64,000 bases of DNA from Streptococcus cristatus ATCC 51100. Its GTDB lineage: Bacteria; Bacillota; Bacilli; Lactobacillales; Streptococcaceae. The DNA lies in assembly GCF_000222765.1 (NCBI RefSeq), contig NZ_AFUE01000002.1:1-64000 (forward strand), written 5' to 3'. The notes below the pieces were generated by a model that saw only the letters and a program-made list of their open reading frames with translations, did not search any database and had not been told where the DNA came from. The position numbers and the translations under genes are program-made. This document shows, in pieces, positions 36,482 through 45,409 of the stretch; within the stretch, counting starts at the first letter, position 1, and every line of letters begins with the position of its first letter.

Positions 36482-39136
36482 ATGGCTGATAAGAAGAAAA
36501 CTGTTGAACAAGAAGATAAAGTGCTAGCGGCAGAAAAACATGTTGATGAGCTTGTGCAAAAAGGTCTCCTAGCTCTTGAAGAAATGAGAAAACTAAATCA
36601 AGAGCAAGTAGATTACATCGTAGCAAAAGCTTCAGTTGCAGCTCTTGATGCACACGGGATCCTTGCTCAACACGCGGTTGAAGAAACTGGTCGTGGTGTA
36701 TTTGAAGACAAGGCAACGAAAAATCTCTTTGCCTGTGAACACGTTGTCAACAACATGCGTGGTGTGAAGACTGTTGGTGTTATCGAAGATGATCCTGTTA
36801 CTGGACTGACAAAGATTGCTGAGCCTGTCGGAGTTATTTGTGGTATCACTCCAACAACGAACCCAACATCAACAGCAATTTTTAAAGCATTGATTGCCTT
36901 GAAGACACGTAATCCAATCGTTTTTGCCTTCCACCCATCTGCTCAGGAATCATCTGCTCACGCAGCGCAAATCGTTCGTGACGCAGCAATCGCAGCTGGC
37001 GCACCTGAAAACTGTGTGCAATGGATTACTCAGCCATCTATGGAGGCAACAGCAGCTTTGATGAACCACGATGGTATTGCAACCATCCTTGCAACAGGTG
37101 GTAATGCCATGGTTAAGGCTGCCTACTCTTGCGGAAAACCAGCTCTTGGGGTTGGTGCCGGAAATGTACCAGCTTACATCGAAAAATCTGCTGACCTTCG
37201 CCAAGCAGCTCATGATATCGTAATGTCTAAATCATTTGACAATGGTATGGTCTGCGCATCTGAGCAAGCGGTGATTATTGACAAGGAAGTTTATGACGAA
37301 TTTGTAGAGGAATTCAAGTCATACCACACTTACTTTGTAAACAAAAAAGAAAAAGCCCTTCTTGAAGAATTCTGCTTTGGTGCTAAAGCAAACAGCAAAA
37401 ACTGTGCTGGTGCTAAACTAAACGCAAGCATCGTTGGTAAACCAGCTGCATGGATTGCAGAACAAGCAGGCTTTAAAGTGCCAGAAGGTACAAACATCTT
37501 GGCTGCAGAATGTGCGGAAGTGGGTCCAAATGAGCCATTGACTCGTGAAAAATTGTCACCAGTTATCGCTGTCTTGAAAGCTGAAGATAGAGAAGACGGT
37601 CTTAAAAAAGCTCGTCAAATGGTTGAATTTAACGGACTTGGTCACTCAGCAGCTATCCATACAAAAGACGAAGAATTGGCTAAACGCTTTGGTACTGAAA
37701 TCAAAGCTATGCGTATTATCTGGAACTCTCCATCTACTTTCGGTGGTATTGGTGACGTTTACAATGCCTTCATCCCATCCTTGACACTTGGATGTGGTTC
37801 ATACGGACGCAACTCAGTTGGTGATAATGTGAGCGCTATCAACCTTCTAAACATCAAGAAAGTAGGGAAACGTAGAAATAATATGCAATGGTTTAAAGTT
37901 CCTTCAAAAATTTACTTCGAACGCAATTCTATCCAATACCTTCAAACTTGTGAAGATATTGAACGCGTTATGATCGTTACAGACAAATCTATCGAAAAAC
38001 TTGGTTTTGTTCAACGTGTTATCGATCAATTGAACGCACGTAACAACCGTGTAACTATCCAAGTATTCTCAGATGTTGAACCAGATCCAGACATCACAAC
38101 GGTAGAACGTGGTGCTGAAGTGATGAAAGCATTTGAACCAGATACAATCATCGCTCTTGGTGGTGGTTCTCCAATGGATGCGGCGAAAGTAATGTGGCTC
38201 TTCTACGAGCAACCAGAAATCGACTTCCGTGACTTGGTTCAAAAATTCATGGATATCCGTAAACGTGCCTTCCGCTTCCCATCACTTGGTAAGAAAGCGA
38301 AGTACATCGGTATCCCAACGACTTCAGGTACAGGTTCAGAAGTAACACCATTTGCTGTTATCTCTGATAAGAAAAACAACCGCAAATACCCATTGGCTGA
38401 CTACTCATTGACACCAACTATTGCCATTGTTGACCCTGCTTTGGTTGAATCCGTTCCAGACTTTATCGCAGCTGATACAGGTATGGACGTCTTGACTCAC
38501 GCGACTGAAGCCTATACTTCAAACTTCGCTAACGACTACACAGACGGTATTGCGCTTCAAACGATCAAGCTTGTCTTTGAATGGTTGGAAAAATCTGTTA
38601 AGACAGCTGACCCAGAAGCACGTGAAAAAATGCATAATGCGTCTACAATGGCTGGTATGGCCTTTGCCAATGCCTTCCTTGGTATGAGCCACTCAATGGC
38701 CCACAAGATCGGTGGTGTTCACCATACTGTTCACGGACGTACAAACGCAATCTTGCTTCCATACGTCATCCGTTACAACGGTACTCGCCCGTCTAAGACT
38801 ACTACATGGCCTAAGTACAACTACTGGAAAGCTGATGAGAAATTTCAAGACATCGCGAAAATGCTTGGCTTGCCTCACTCAACTCCAGAAGAAGCAGTTG
38901 AAGCTTATGCCAAAGCAGTTTACGATCTTGGTGAAGCAGTTGGAATCACAATGAACTTCAAAGGCTTCGGAATAGATGAAAAAGTTTGGAAAGACAGCTT
39001 GCATGAAATTGCATTGCTTGCTTATGAAGACCAATGTTCACCTGCAAACCCACGCTTACCAATGGTAGCTGACATGGAAGAAATCATGGCAGATGCATAC
39101 TATGGTTATGCAGAACGTCCAGGACGTCGTAAATAA
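36482..39136 (+). CDS. adhE: Bifunctional acetaldehyde-CoA/alcohol dehydrogenase AdhE
   Basis: It reduces acetyl-CoA to acetaldehyde and then to ethanol, re-oxidising NADH in mixed-acid fermentation. The 884-residue fusion has an N-terminal aldehyde dehydrogenase half (about 1-440, active-site Cys in DNGMVCASEQ) and a C-terminal iron-dependent alcohol dehydrogenase half (about 460-884, GGGSPMDAAK and the His-rich metal segment GMSHSMAHKIGGVHH). Such enzymes form helical spirosomes. TTGGAGG precedes the ATG. Confidence 0.96.
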   Translation: MADKKKTVEQEDKVLAAEKHVDELVQKGLLALEEMRKLNQEQVDYIVAKASVAALDAHGILAQHAVEETGRGVFEDKATKNLFACEHVVNNMRGVKTVGVIEDDPVTGLTKIAEPVGVICGITPTTNPTSTAIFKALIALKTRNPIVFAFHPSAQESSAHAAQIVRDAAIAAGAPENCVQWITQPSMEATAALMNHDGIATILATGGNAMVKAAYSCGKPALGVGAGNVPAYIEKSADLRQAAHDIVMSKSFDNGMVCASEQAVIIDKEVYDEFVEEFKSYHTYFVNKKEKALLEEFCFGAKANSKNCAGAKLNASIVGKPAAWIAEQAGFKVPEGTNILAAECAEVGPNEPLTREKLSPVIAVLKAEDREDGLKKARQMVEFNGLGHSAAIHTKDEELAKRFGTEIKAMRIIWNSPSTFGGIGDVYNAFIPSLTLGCGSYGRNSVGDNVSAINLLNIKKVGKRRNNMQWFKVPSKIYFERNSIQYLQTCEDIERVMIVTDKSIEKLGFVQRVIDQLNARNNRVTIQVFSDVEPDPDITTVERGAEVMKAFEPDTIIALGGGSPMDAAKVMWLFYEQPEIDFRDLVQKFMDIRKRAFRFPSLGKKAKYIGIPTTSGTGSEVTPFAVISDKKNNRKYPLADYSLTPTIAIVDPALVESVPDFIAADTGMDVLTHATEAYTSNFANDYTDGIALQTIKLVFEWLEKSVKTADPEAREKMHNASTMAGMAFANAFLGMSHSMAHKIGGVHHTVHGRTNAILLPYVIRYNGTRPSKTTTWPKYNYWKADEKFQDIAKMLGLPHSTPEEAVEAYAKAVYDLGEAVGITMNFKGFGIDEKVWKDSLHEIALLAYEDQCSPANPRLPMVADMEEIMADAYYGYAERPGRRK

Positions 39137-39143
39137 TATAAAA

Positions 39144-39170
39144 TGAATCCCTCACTTAGTGAGGGATTCA
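39144..39170 (+). terminator. Hairpin after adhE
   Basis: TGAATCCCTCAC-TTA-GTGAGGGATTCA is a 12-bp perfect stem close to the adhE stop, but without a T run. It may act with processing rather than as a classic terminator. Confidence 0.65.
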
Positions 39171-39506
39171 GGTTGTACGAAGAGATCTTTCAATATTTCA
39201 AATTCCATAATACTTTTCGTAAAATAGAAGAGTAGTTGATGTAGCACTTACTTTATATTAGCGAAAGAAATTTAGTTCACCGTATTAGCTGTACAGTTAA
39301 GATGGAGAATGATATTTGCTATGCTATCACACAGTTTGTTATTTACAACCGCTTGGCTGGAGAGAAGTGTATTATCTTTTGCCTAAGTATAGGCATGAAG
39401 CTATGATAGCAATCCTATCTTTAACTGGCTCTGCGGAACCAAAATAAAAAGACTTTCACTCATTTCGGACTTTAAATCCGAGAAATAATATTCGTCCCCC
39501 CTTTAG
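39171..39506. other. Gene-free region that may hold an unrecognised small transcript
   Basis: No ORF with a convincing ribosome site is seen; the longest fragment (39302-39406, 34 codons) has none. The segment ends in a strong terminator that adhE does not need. A small hairpin TTTCGGA/TCCGAGAAA lies near 39464-39485. An sRNA or gene remnant are both possible. Confidence 0.4.
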
Positions 39507-39532
39507 GGCTAGGCAAAGGCCTAGCCTTTTTT
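39507..39532 (+). terminator. Strong terminator upstream of the nan region
   Basis: GGCTAGGC-AAAG-GCCTAGCC followed by TTTTTT. Confidence 0.88.
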
Positions 39533-39685
39533 ACTTGCCTGAGGGAGTATAGAAATGAGAATCTTTTTTAGAAGTTTGCTTGCTCTTTCATTTACTTTTC
39601 TACAAAATGGATTCCTAAAAGTACTTTCAGGAATTTTTGTTTTTCTGGAAAATTCAGAAACTAAAATCTAAATCTCAAACAATAT

Positions 39686-39713
39686 TGAAAGCGCTTTAAA
39701 AATTATTTATAAT
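39686..39713 (+). promoter_or_regulatory. nan operon promoter with cre site
   Basis: TGAAAGCGCTTTAA (39686-39699) fits the CcpA consensus at 13 of 14 positions and overlaps the -35 of a promoter with TATAAT at 39708-39713. A leader of about 150 nt follows; it contains GGTAGT-TGTTAG-ACTATC inside an outer GGTC/GACC (about 39803-39837). Confidence 0.7.
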
Positions 39714-39866
39714 AACATTATGAAATACTCGAGTTAAAAAATGGAGTCTAGGATAAGGAAGTAAAAATATTTGTTTGCGGCCTTCTTCTCTGCTCCACCT
39801 GAGGTCCTAGGTAGTTGTTAGACTATCTGATCAGACCGACGTCTTACGAAAGGAGATTGTATATTC

Positions 39867-40565
39867 ATGTCACAGATTTTAAAAGATGACTTGATAGCCA
39901 AGATTAAAGACGGCATCATTGTTTCTTGTCAAGCCTTGCCCCAGGAACCGCTTTATACGGAAGCTGGAGGAGTGATTCCTCTCTTGGTCAAGGCTGCTGA
40001 GCAGGGCGGTGCTGTCGGTATCCGAGCTAATAGCGTTCGCGATATTCGGGAGATCAAGGAAGTAACTTCTCTGCCCATCATCGGAATTATCAAACGCGAC
40101 TATCCGCCACAAGAGCCTTTTATCACGGCTACCATGCGGGAAGTAGATGAGTTGGCTGCTCTGGATATTGAAGTCATTGCTCTGGACTGTACCAAGCGGG
40201 AACGCCATGACGGCTTGACAATTGCGGATTTCATCAAGCAGGTCAAGGCCAAGTATCCTCATCAGCTATTGATGGCAGATATCAGCACCTATGAGGAAGC
40301 TGCTGCTGCTGTAGAAGCTGGTGTAGACTTTGTCGGCACTACCTTATCGGGCTACACTTCTTACAGTCCCAAGGTTGACGGACCAGACATTGAGCTCATT
40401 CGACGCTTGTGCCAAGCAGGCTTTGATGTCATCGCCGAAGGAAAGATTCACTATCCGAGTCAAGCCAAGCAGATACATGATTTTGGTGTGAGGGGCATCG
40501 TTGTCGGAGGAGCCATTACTCGTCCTAAAGAAATTACAGAGCGCTTTGTTGCAGGATTAAAATAA
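39867..40565 (+). CDS. nanE: N-acetylmannosamine-6-phosphate 2-epimerase
   Basis: It converts ManNAc-6-P to GlcNAc-6-P in sialic-acid breakdown. The 232-residue TIM-barrel protein has the family segments [31 protein letters not shown], the catalytic-lysine region [12 protein letters not shown] and [14 protein letters not shown] precedes the ATG. It is the first gene of the operon running to nanK. Confidence 0.95.
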   Translation: MSQILKDDLIAKIKDGIIVSCQALPQEPLYTEAGGVIPLLVKAAEQGGAVGIRANSVRDIREIKEVTSLPIIGIIKRDYPPQEPFITATMREVDELAALDIEVIALDCTKRERHDGLTIADFIKQVKAKYPHQLLMADISTYEEAAAAVEAGVDFVGTTLSGYTSYSPKVDGPDIELIRRLCQAGFDVIAEGKIHYPSQAKQIHDFGVRGIVVGGAITRPKEITERFVAGLK

Positions 40566-40578
40566 GTGAGGTAGATGA

Positions 40579-41712
40579 ATGACAACCTTAACACTAAATA
40601 AACTATATAAAAAATATCCTAATAGTGATTTTTACTCTGTTGAAAATTTTGATTTGGATATTAAGGATAAGGAGTTTATCGTTTTTGTAGGACCTTCCGG
40701 TTGCGGGAAATCAACAACCTTGCGGATGATTGCAGGACTTGAGGATATCACAGAAGGGGAGCTCTATATTGATCAAAATCTTGTCAATGACATTGCTCCT
40801 AAAGATCGGGATATCGCCATGGTTTTCCAAAATTACGCTCTTTATCCTCACATGACTGTTTATGACAATATGGCATTCGGACTCAAGCTTCGCAAGTATG
40901 ACAAGGCTGATATTGACAAAAGAGTTCAGGAAGCGGCAGAAATCCTTGGGCTGAAAGAGCTGCTGGATCGTAAACCGGCCGACTTATCTGGTGGTCAGCG
41001 CCAGCGGGTAGCTATGGGGCGGGCAATTGTCCGTGATGCCAAAGTCTTCCTTATGGATGAACCCTTGTCTAACTTGGATGCCAAACTGCGCGTGTCCATG
41101 CGGGCAGAAATCGCAAAAATTCACCGCCGTATCGGAGCGACGACTATCTATGTGACCCACGACCAGACAGAGGCCATGACCTTGGCTGACCGCATCGTTA
41201 TCATGTCAGCTACTAAGAACGAAGCAGGAACAGGTACTATCGGTCGAATCGAGCAAATCGGTACGCCTCAGGAACTTTATAACGAACCAGCTAATAAATT
41301 TGTGGCAGGTTTTATCGGCAGTCCAGCCATGAATTTCTTTGAAGTGAACTTAGAGGGCAATCAGCTTACAGATGGACAAGGCTTTGCTGTTGGACTTCCA
41401 GACGGTCAGCGTAAAATCTTAGAAGAAAAAGGCTATCAAGGAAAGAAAGTGATACTGGGCATTCGACCAGAGGATATCTCGGCTGAGTTGATAGCTGCTG
41501 ATGCTTTCCCAGATTCTGTTGTTGAAGCAGAGATTATAGTTTCTGAACTTTTAGGAAGCGATTCTATCCTTTATTGTAAAATAGGAGTTCAGGAATTTTC
41601 TGCACGTGTTGCTGCTCATAATTACCATGAAGCAGGGCAGAAAATAGACTTGGTATTCAATATTGCAAAAGCACACTTCTTTGAATTAGAGAACGGTTCA
41701 CGTATTAAATAA
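40579..41712 (+). CDS. ABC sugar transporter ATPase (MsmK/UgpC type)
   Basis: A 377-residue ATPase of the carbohydrate-uptake type 1 family, with Walker A GPSGCGKST, signature LSGGQRQRVAMGRA, Walker B VFLMDEPLSNLD and a C-terminal regulatory domain (about 240-377). It would energise the substrate-binding protein and permeases at 42206-45337. In S. pneumoniae the sialic-acid transporter borrows the shared ATPase MsmK, so an ATPase inside the operon is notable. Sharing with other importers cannot be excluded. Confidence 0.9.
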   Translation: MTTLTLNKLYKKYPNSDFYSVENFDLDIKDKEFIVFVGPSGCGKSTTLRMIAGLEDITEGELYIDQNLVNDIAPKDRDIAMVFQNYALYPHMTVYDNMAFGLKLRKYDKADIDKRVQEAAEILGLKELLDRKPADLSGGQRQRVAMGRAIVRDAKVFLMDEPLSNLDAKLRVSMRAEIAKIHRRIGATTIYVTHDQTEAMTLADRIVIMSATKNEAGTGTIGRIEQIGTPQELYNEPANKFVAGFIGSPAMNFFEVNLEGNQLTDGQGFAVGLPDGQRKILEEKGYQGKKVILGIRPEDISAELIAADAFPDSVVEAEIIVSELLGSDSILYCKIGVQEFSARVAAHNYHEAGQKIDLVFNIAKAHFFELENGSRIK

Positions 41713-41735
41713 AATTTTATAAGGAAATTTTAATT

Positions 41736-42188
41736 ATGATTGTAACGGAAATTAATAATCTGTCAACTTATGTAGGAGTAAATCCATATTTTGAAAGATT
41801 AATAAATTTTTTAAAAACAGTTGATTTGGGAAGTCTTCCAGAAGGGAAGATAGATATTGAAGGTGATAAATTATTTGGCAATTGTTTTAGTTATGTAGCA
41901 GATGGTCAACCAGGAGATTTCTTTGAAACTCATAGGAAATATCTTGATATCCATCTGGTGTTAGAAAATACAGAAGATATGGCAGTTTCTTCTGTTAAAA
42001 GCACAACAGTTAGTCAACCTTATAATAAGGAAAATGATATTGAGTTATATGAAGGAAAAGTGGAGCAGCTTATTCATTTGAAATCTGGAGAATGTTTAAT
42101 AACATTCCCTGAGGATTTGCATCAGCCAAAGGTTCGTGTAAATGATCTACCATTAAAAAAAGTAGTATTTAAAGTAGCTATTTCTTAA
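41736..42188 (+). CDS. YhcH/YjgK/YiaL-family protein (cupin-like, sialic-acid operon)
   Basis: A 150-residue cytoplasmic protein with the DUF386 beta-sandwich pattern (HRKYLDIHLVLE; FPEDLHQPKVRV), in which conserved His/Glu residues would bind a metal. Members often sit in sialic-acid operons and are proposed to rearrange sialic-acid forms, but the exact reaction is not certain. It lies between the ATPase and the binding protein genes and is more AT-rich than nanE. Confidence 0.85.
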   Translation: MIVTEINNLSTYVGVNPYFERLINFLKTVDLGSLPEGKIDIEGDKLFGNCFSYVADGQPGDFFETHRKYLDIHLVLENTEDMAVSSVKSTTVSQPYNKENDIELYEGKVEQLIHLKSGECLITFPEDLHQPKVRVNDLPLKKVVFKVAIS

Positions 42189-42205
42189 ATAGGAAGAGGT
42201 AAACT

Positions 42206-43552
42206 ATGAAAAATCTAAAGAAATTTTTATTCGTTCTTCTAACAGGACTTATCGCACTGATAATCAGTGGTTGTTCTCCAAGTGGGGAAAATAGTAAAGG
42301 AAACGATTCAGGTGAATTATCTGGGGAAATCGTTATGTGGCACTCATTTACACAGGGACCTCGTTTAGAAAGTATCCAGAAATCTGCAGATGAATTTATG
42401 AAGAAGCATCCAAAAGTTAAGATTAAAATTGAAACTTTTTCTTGGAATGACTTTTACACCAAATGGACAACAGGCCTTGCTAACGGAAACGTACCTGATG
42501 TCAGTACAGCTTTGCCGAACCAAGTAATGGAAATGATTAACTCAGATGCTATTGTTCCATTGAATGATACAATTGACAAAATTGGAAAAGATCGTTTCAA
42601 TAAAACAGCTCTGAATGAAGCAAAAATTGGCAGTGATTACTATTCTGTTCCTCTTTATTCCCATGCGCAAGTGATGTGGGTACGAACAGATTTATTAAAA
42701 CAACACAATATTGAAGTACCTAAAACTTGGGATGAACTTTATGAGGCATCTAAGAAATTAACAGCTGATGGAGTTTATGGTATGTCAGTGCCGCTTGGTA
42801 CGAATGACTTTATGGCTACTCGTTTCCTGAATTTCTATGTTCGTAGTGCAGGAGGAAGCCTATTAACAAAGGATAAGAAGGTTGATTTAACTAGCGATTT
42901 GGCTCAAGAAGGAATCAAATACTGGGTGAAAATGTACAAGGAAGTTTCTCCTAAAGATTCACTCAATTATAATGTGTTACAACAAGCTACCCTATTCTAC
43001 CAAGGTAAGACAGCATTTGACTTTAACTCAGGTTTCCACATTGGAGGGGTTGAAGCGAACAGTCCACAATTATTAGAATCAATTGATGCCTATCCTATTC
43101 CGAAGGTCAAAGCATCCGATAAAGATCAAGGAATTGAAACTTCAAATGTTCCAATGGTTGTATGGAAAAATTCTAAGCATCCAAAAGTTGCAAAAGCATT
43201 TTTAGAATATCTATATGAACAAGATAACTATGTTGGTTTCTTAGATTCTACACCAGTTGGCATGTTACCAACGATTAGCGGTATTTCTGATTTACCATCT
43301 TATAAGAATAATGAAAAACGCCAAAAATTCCAACATGCAGAACAAGTAATCAATGAGGCTGTTCAAAAAGGTACTGCTATTGGTTATGAAAACGGCCCAA
43401 GTGTTGAGGCTGGTATGTTGACAAACCAACACATTATTGAACAAATGTTCCAAGATATTATCACAAATGGGAAAGACCCCATGGCTGCAGCAAAAGATGC
43501 TGAAAAGCAATTAAACGATTTATTTGAAACGGTTGCAGTTGATGTGAAATAA
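42206..43552 (+). CDS. ABC transporter sugar-binding lipoprotein (sialic acid)
   Basis: A 448-residue extracellular binding lipoprotein of the family 1 solute-binding type. The signal sequence ends in the lipobox IISGC with Cys23. The mature part has the usual VMWHSFTQGPR start, the VPLYSHAQVMWVRTDLL hinge and the KAFLEYLYEQ end. Context assigns it to sialic acid or a derivative, similar in role to SatA. It is followed by a hairpin and two permease genes. Confidence 0.9.
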   Translation: MKNLKKFLFVLLTGLIALIISGCSPSGENSKGNDSGELSGEIVMWHSFTQGPRLESIQKSADEFMKKHPKVKIKIETFSWNDFYTKWTTGLANGNVPDVSTALPNQVMEMINSDAIVPLNDTIDKIGKDRFNKTALNEAKIGSDYYSVPLYSHAQVMWVRTDLLKQHNIEVPKTWDELYEASKKLTADGVYGMSVPLGTNDFMATRFLNFYVRSAGGSLLTKDKKVDLTSDLAQEGIKYWVKMYKEVSPKDSLNYNVLQQATLFYQGKTAFDFNSGFHIGGVEANSPQLLESIDAYPIPKVKASDKDQGIETSNVPMVVWKNSKHPKVAKAFLEYLYEQDNYVGFLDSTPVGMLPTISGISDLPSYKNNEKRQKFQHAEQVINEAVQKGTAIGYENGPSVEAGMLTNQHIIEQMFQDIITNGKDPMAAAKDAEKQLNDLFETVAVDVK

Positions 43553-43567
43553 TACCTAGATTATTAG

Positions 43568-43593
43568 GGCTATGGTGCAGTAGCGCTATAGCC
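43568..43593 (+). terminator. Hairpin between binding protein and permease genes
   Basis: GGCTATGGTGC-AGTA-GCGCTATAGCC is a strong stem with one internal mismatch, followed by TCTTATTTT. It probably lowers permease expression relative to the binding protein or protects the upstream mRNA 3' end. Confidence 0.6.
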
Positions 43594-43619
43594 TCTTATT
43601 TTAAAGAAAGGGGTAAGAG

Positions 43620-44504
43620 ATGGTCAGAGATCGTAATTTGACGCGTTGGATATTTGTACTACCAGCAGTGATTATCGTAGGATTACTCTTTGTTTATCCA
43701 TTTTTTTCAAGCATTTTTTATAGCTTTACCAATAAGAATTTAATTATGCCCAACTATCGTTTTGTTGGTTTGGATAATTATAAAGCAGTATTGTCAGACC
43801 CTAACTTTTTTAGTGCATTTTTTAATTCAATTAAATGGACTGTCCTTTCCTTAGCTGGACAAGTTATCATTGGATTTGTTCTGGCTCTTGCTTTGCATAG
43901 AGTGCGACGATTTAAAAAACTTTATCGGACATTGTTAATTGTACCGTGGGCCTTTCCTACAATTGTTATTGCTTTTTCATGGCAATGGATTCTAAATGGT
44001 GTTTATGGGTATCTGCCAAATATCATTGTTAAGCTTGGTTTAATGGAGCATGCCCCAGCTTTTCTGACTGACAGCACGTGGGCCTTTATTTGCTTGGTGT
44101 TTATCAATATCTGGTTTGGAGCTCCAATGATTATGGTTAATGTTTTATCTGCACTTCAAACAGTTCCCCAGGAGCAGTTTGAGGCGGCTAAAATTGATGG
44201 TGCGACAAGTTGGCAAGTATTCAGACATATTACTTTTCCGCATATTAAGGTCGTTGTAGGACTGCTAGTTGTACTGAGAACGGTTTGGATCTTTAATAAT
44301 TTTGATATTATCTACCTCATTACTGGTGGTGGTCCATCTAATGCGACTATGACCTTGCCGATTTTCGCTTACAACTTAGGTTGGGGAACGAAGTTATTAG
44401 GACGAGCTTCAGCAGTCACAGTATTGCTCTTTATCTTCCTATTGACAGTTTGCTTCATTTACTTCTCTGTAATTAGTAAATGGGAAAAGGAGGGTAGAAA
44501 ATAA
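43620..44504 (+). CDS. ABC transporter permease (MalF type)
   Basis: A 294-residue membrane protein with six predicted membrane segments and the cytoplasmic EAA loop EQFEAAKIDGATSWQVFRHI that contacts the ATPase. AAAGGGG precedes the ATG. It pairs with the next permease, sharing one base (TAATG). Confidence 0.92.
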   Translation: MVRDRNLTRWIFVLPAVIIVGLLFVYPFFSSIFYSFTNKNLIMPNYRFVGLDNYKAVLSDPNFFSAFFNSIKWTVLSLAGQVIIGFVLALALHRVRRFKKLYRTLLIVPWAFPTIVIAFSWQWILNGVYGYLPNIIVKLGLMEHAPAFLTDSTWAFICLVFINIWFGAPMIMVNVLSALQTVPQEQFEAAKIDGATSWQVFRHITFPHIKVVVGLLVVLRTVWIFNNFDIIYLITGGGPSNATMTLPIFAYNLGWGTKLLGRASAVTVLLFIFLLTVCFIYFSVISKWEKEGRK

Positions 44505-45337
44505 TGAAGAAAAAATCAAACTTCTACTTAGATATCGGAGCTCATTTGGTTTTGATAATTGCAACAATTGTTGCAATCTTCCCGCTTGTATGGATTATTA
44601 TATCTTCGATTAAAGGAAAAGGGGAGTTGACACAATTCCCAACTCGCTTCTGGCCTCAGACTTTTACGCTAGACTACTTTACACATGTTATTAATGATTT
44701 GCATTTCGTTGATAATATCCGAAATAGTTTAGTAATTTCTTTGTCCACAACAGTTATTGCAACGATTATTTCTTCCATGGCTGCTTATGGTATTGTTCGT
44801 TTCTTCCCTAAGCTAGGATCAATAATGTCACGGCTTTTGGTAACAACTTATATTTTCCCACCTATTTTGCTAGCAATACCTTATTCTATTGCAATTGCAA
44901 AAGCAGGTTTGGGAAATAGCATCATTGGCCTTATCATCATTTATTTGTCATTTAGTGTACCTTATGCGGTATGGCTGCTGGTTGGCTTCTTCCAAACGGT
45001 TCCGATTGGGATTGAAGAGGCAGCCCGTATCGATGGAGCAAATAAGTTTGTTACTTTTTATAAAGTGGTATTACCAATCGTTGCTCCGGGAATTGTTGCA
45101 ACAGCGATTTATACCTTTATTAATGCGTGGAATGAATTCTTATATGCATTGATACTGATTAACGATACAAGTAAAATGACCGTTGCAGTAGCACTTCGTT
45201 CATTGAATGGGTCAGAGGTGCTAGACTGGGGAGATATGATGGCGGCATCTGTGATTGTTGTATTGCCTTCTATTATCTTCTTCTCAATCATTCAAAATAA
45301 GATTGCAAGTGGTCTTTCAGAAGGGTCTGTAAAATAG
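44504..45337 (+). CDS. ABC transporter permease (MalG type)
   Basis: A 277-residue membrane protein with six predicted membrane segments and the EAA loop GIEEAARIDGANKFVTFYKV. With the preceding permease it forms the heterodimeric channel of the sialic-acid importer. Confidence 0.92.
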   Translation: MKKKSNFYLDIGAHLVLIIATIVAIFPLVWIIISSIKGKGELTQFPTRFWPQTFTLDYFTHVINDLHFVDNIRNSLVISLSTTVIATIISSMAAYGIVRFFPKLGSIMSRLLVTTYIFPPILLAIPYSIAIAKAGLGNSIIGLIIIYLSFSVPYAVWLLVGFFQTVPIGIEEAARIDGANKFVTFYKVVLPIVAPGIVATAIYTFINAWNEFLYALILINDTSKMTVAVALRSLNGSEVLDWGDMMAASVIVVLPSIIFFSIIQNKIASGLSEGSVK

Positions 45338-45409
45338 ACATTTCGAAACAACATTAGTCAATATATAAGTTAAAAATAGGATATTGTATTAAACAACAGG
45401 AGAATAAAA

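Noticed and set aside
39302-39406. 34-codon ORF in the adhE-nan spacer
   Set aside because: It has no ribosome site and no recognisable family.
39555-39671. 38-codon ORF with a possible ribosome site (GGGAG) encoding a hydrophobic peptide
   Set aside because: It starts 23 nt after a strong terminator with no visible promoter between, and nothing supports it as a toxin or other gene.
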